From Candidatus Cloacimonadota bacterium (lineage in GTDB: Bacteria > Cloacimonadota > Cloacimonadia > Cloacimonadales > Cloacimonadaceae), in the NCBI GenBank assembly GCA_027318525.1, contig DAHVPA010000087.1:1-7738 (forward strand): DNA of 7,738 nucleotides, in the 5' to 3' direction. A program made the translations under genes and the position numbers. Of this stretch, positions 6,808 through 7,738 are shown in pieces (the first letter of the stretch is position 1; each line of letters opens with the position of its first letter). The notes under the pieces are model-generated. The model searched no databases and was not told the origin of the DNA. It was given only the letters and a program-made list of their open reading frames with translations.

Positions 6808-7738
6808 TTACTTTGTAATAATGACCTTGGCAGTTCCCAAGCTCTTTCCTGATGTTACTTTCAACAAATAGATGCCGGCAGAGTAGGGAAACAGCTGTTC
6901 GTTCAGGTCAAGACTCAGTTTTTTCTGCAGCGGTTCCAGATATGTGGACAATAGCCTTTGCCCTTTCAGGTTATAGAGTTCCACTTTCACATCAGCCGTG
7001 TTTTTGCTCAGTTCAATGTAAATCCTATCCCGGGCTGGATTTGGATAAACCCTCATCAGCAGCGGCGACACTTCCGGATTATCAAACTGATCTTCAATCC
7101 CTGTATTGATAAAGGTTGTATCTGCATACGATATATTATCAGAGGAGAAGACCAACCTTGCTGAGATCCAATCGCCGATTACTGCCGGATCTATCACTGC
7201 AATATAGTGCATTGTGCTGCTCCAGTCCGGTGCGCTGGAATAGGTCATGGGGTAGTGCTGCAACTCATCAATGACCACTTCGCTGGTGAGTGGAAAATAA
7301 GCTTCAGCACTGTAATAATCAGCTTCGAAATGCAACATGCCGTCCGTCCCTGTCTGCAGGGATGCGTTGCTTAACGTAGGAGCTGTTGCGTTAGCTTGAG
7401 GGACAGGCAATTGAATATCCCAAAGCCTATAGCCAAAGGATTGGTCTGCAATCAGGACACCTTCGCTCAGATTAATCTTGTTGGTCATAAACGTTCCTGC
7501 CAGTTCAGGATGTGCGTTGCTGTACCAGGCAGAAAAGAGCGGGTCTGCCAGAAGGTCTGATTTATTACAAGTCAGCAGCAGCAGATTAGAAGCATTATCA
7601 ATCGTGACCTCAATATTTCCGATTCGAGCCATGTCTGAAGTTGTCTGACCCGTGATGCGATACAAGCCGGGAGAGATTATGCCTGCAATGTCGATTGTAT
7701 ACATCAGTCCCCACACCACCGGATTGAGGTCATGCACA
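6808..7738 (-). CDS. Secreted protein with C-terminal T9SS type A sorting domain, 3' part
   Basis: This is the 3' part of a gene that enters from the right edge, with 309 visible residues. A GTG codon at 7737-7735 lies inside the open frame and need not be the start. The last 80 or so residues are a T9SS type A sorting domain (Por_Secre_tail style): RVYPNPARDRIYIEL (about 229-243), VELYNLKGQRLLS (252-264), SAGIYLLKV (286-294) and the end AKVIITK. In the family this tail sends the exported protein through the outer membrane and is usually cleaved off. Residues about 118-213 look like a beta-sandwich module (ADYYSAEAYFPL, VVIDELQHYPM, HYIAVIDP). The N-terminal visible 115 residues are not recognised, so the cargo's activity cannot be named. 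No signal peptide can be seen because the 5' end is outside the window. It is probably the first visible gene of a unit with the membrane protein at 6343-6780. Confidence 0.85.
   Translation of the reverse strand, partial: VHDLNPVVWGLMYTIDIAGIISPGLYRITGQTTSDMARIGNIEVTIDNASNLLLLTCNKSDLLADPLFSAWYSNAHPELAGTFMTNKINLSEGVLIADQSFGYRLWDIQLPVPQANATAPTLSNASLQTGTDGMLHFEADYYSAEAYFPLTSEVVIDELQHYPMTYSSAPDWSSTMHYIAVIDPAVIGDWISARLVFSSDNISYADTTFINTGIEDQFDNPEVSPLLMRVYPNPARDRIYIELSKNTADVKVELYNLKGQRLLSTYLEPLQKKLSLDLNEQLFPYSAGIYLLKVTSGKSLGTAKVIITK

Noticed and set aside
7735..7737. GTG as start of the T9SS-tailed protein
   Set aside because: The frame continues to the window edge, there is no signal peptide after it and too little sequence lies beyond to judge a ribosome site; a secreted protein should start further upstream.

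Overview
The window looks like a piece of an anaerobic, fermentative bacterium of the FCB group. Candidatus Cloacimonas and relatives (Cloacimonadota) fit best in my judgement. Three things point there: an NAD(H)-linked, multi-subunit [FeFe]-hydrogenase; a large secreted subtilase decorated with beta-sandwich domains; and a C-terminal YPNP-type sorting domain of the type IX secretion system (T9SS). The lineage is inferred from gene content and protein style, not from a marker gene.

Left part (1-2775): the 3' part of a NuoF/HydB-like flavoprotein gene runs in from beyond the left edge. After 24 bases it is followed by a complete hydA for the catalytic [FeFe]-hydrogenase subunit. Together they would pass electrons from NADH through FMN and Fe-S clusters to the H-cluster to make H2. 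The unit ends in a strong intrinsic terminator (2748-2774). The HydB chain stops soon after its N3-type cluster and lacks the C-terminal ferredoxin module of classical bifurcating HydB. The HydA L1 motif reads TSCSPGW instead of TSCCPGW.

Middle (2706-3112): a 407-base intergenic stretch. It holds a short TTCCGGA repeat/hairpin, the hydA terminator, a long nested inverted repeat (core 2872-2966, outer arms 2832-2840 and 2969-2977) that no gene explains, and a tentative promoter for the next gene.

Right part (3113-7738): a 1075-residue secreted S8 serine protease has a complete catalytic triad. Its C-terminal half is a chain of Ig-like, MAM/jelly-roll-like and fibronectin III-like modules, one of which appears inserted into another. 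Convergent to it, with only 2 bases between the stop codons, lies a two-gene minus-strand unit. It consists of the 3' part of a secreted protein with a T9SS sorting domain, then, 27 bases downstream, a small two-helix membrane protein of unknown family. The window therefore joins an energy-metabolism operon to a block of surface or secreted proteins. I see no RNA genes, CRISPR array, transposase or integrase.
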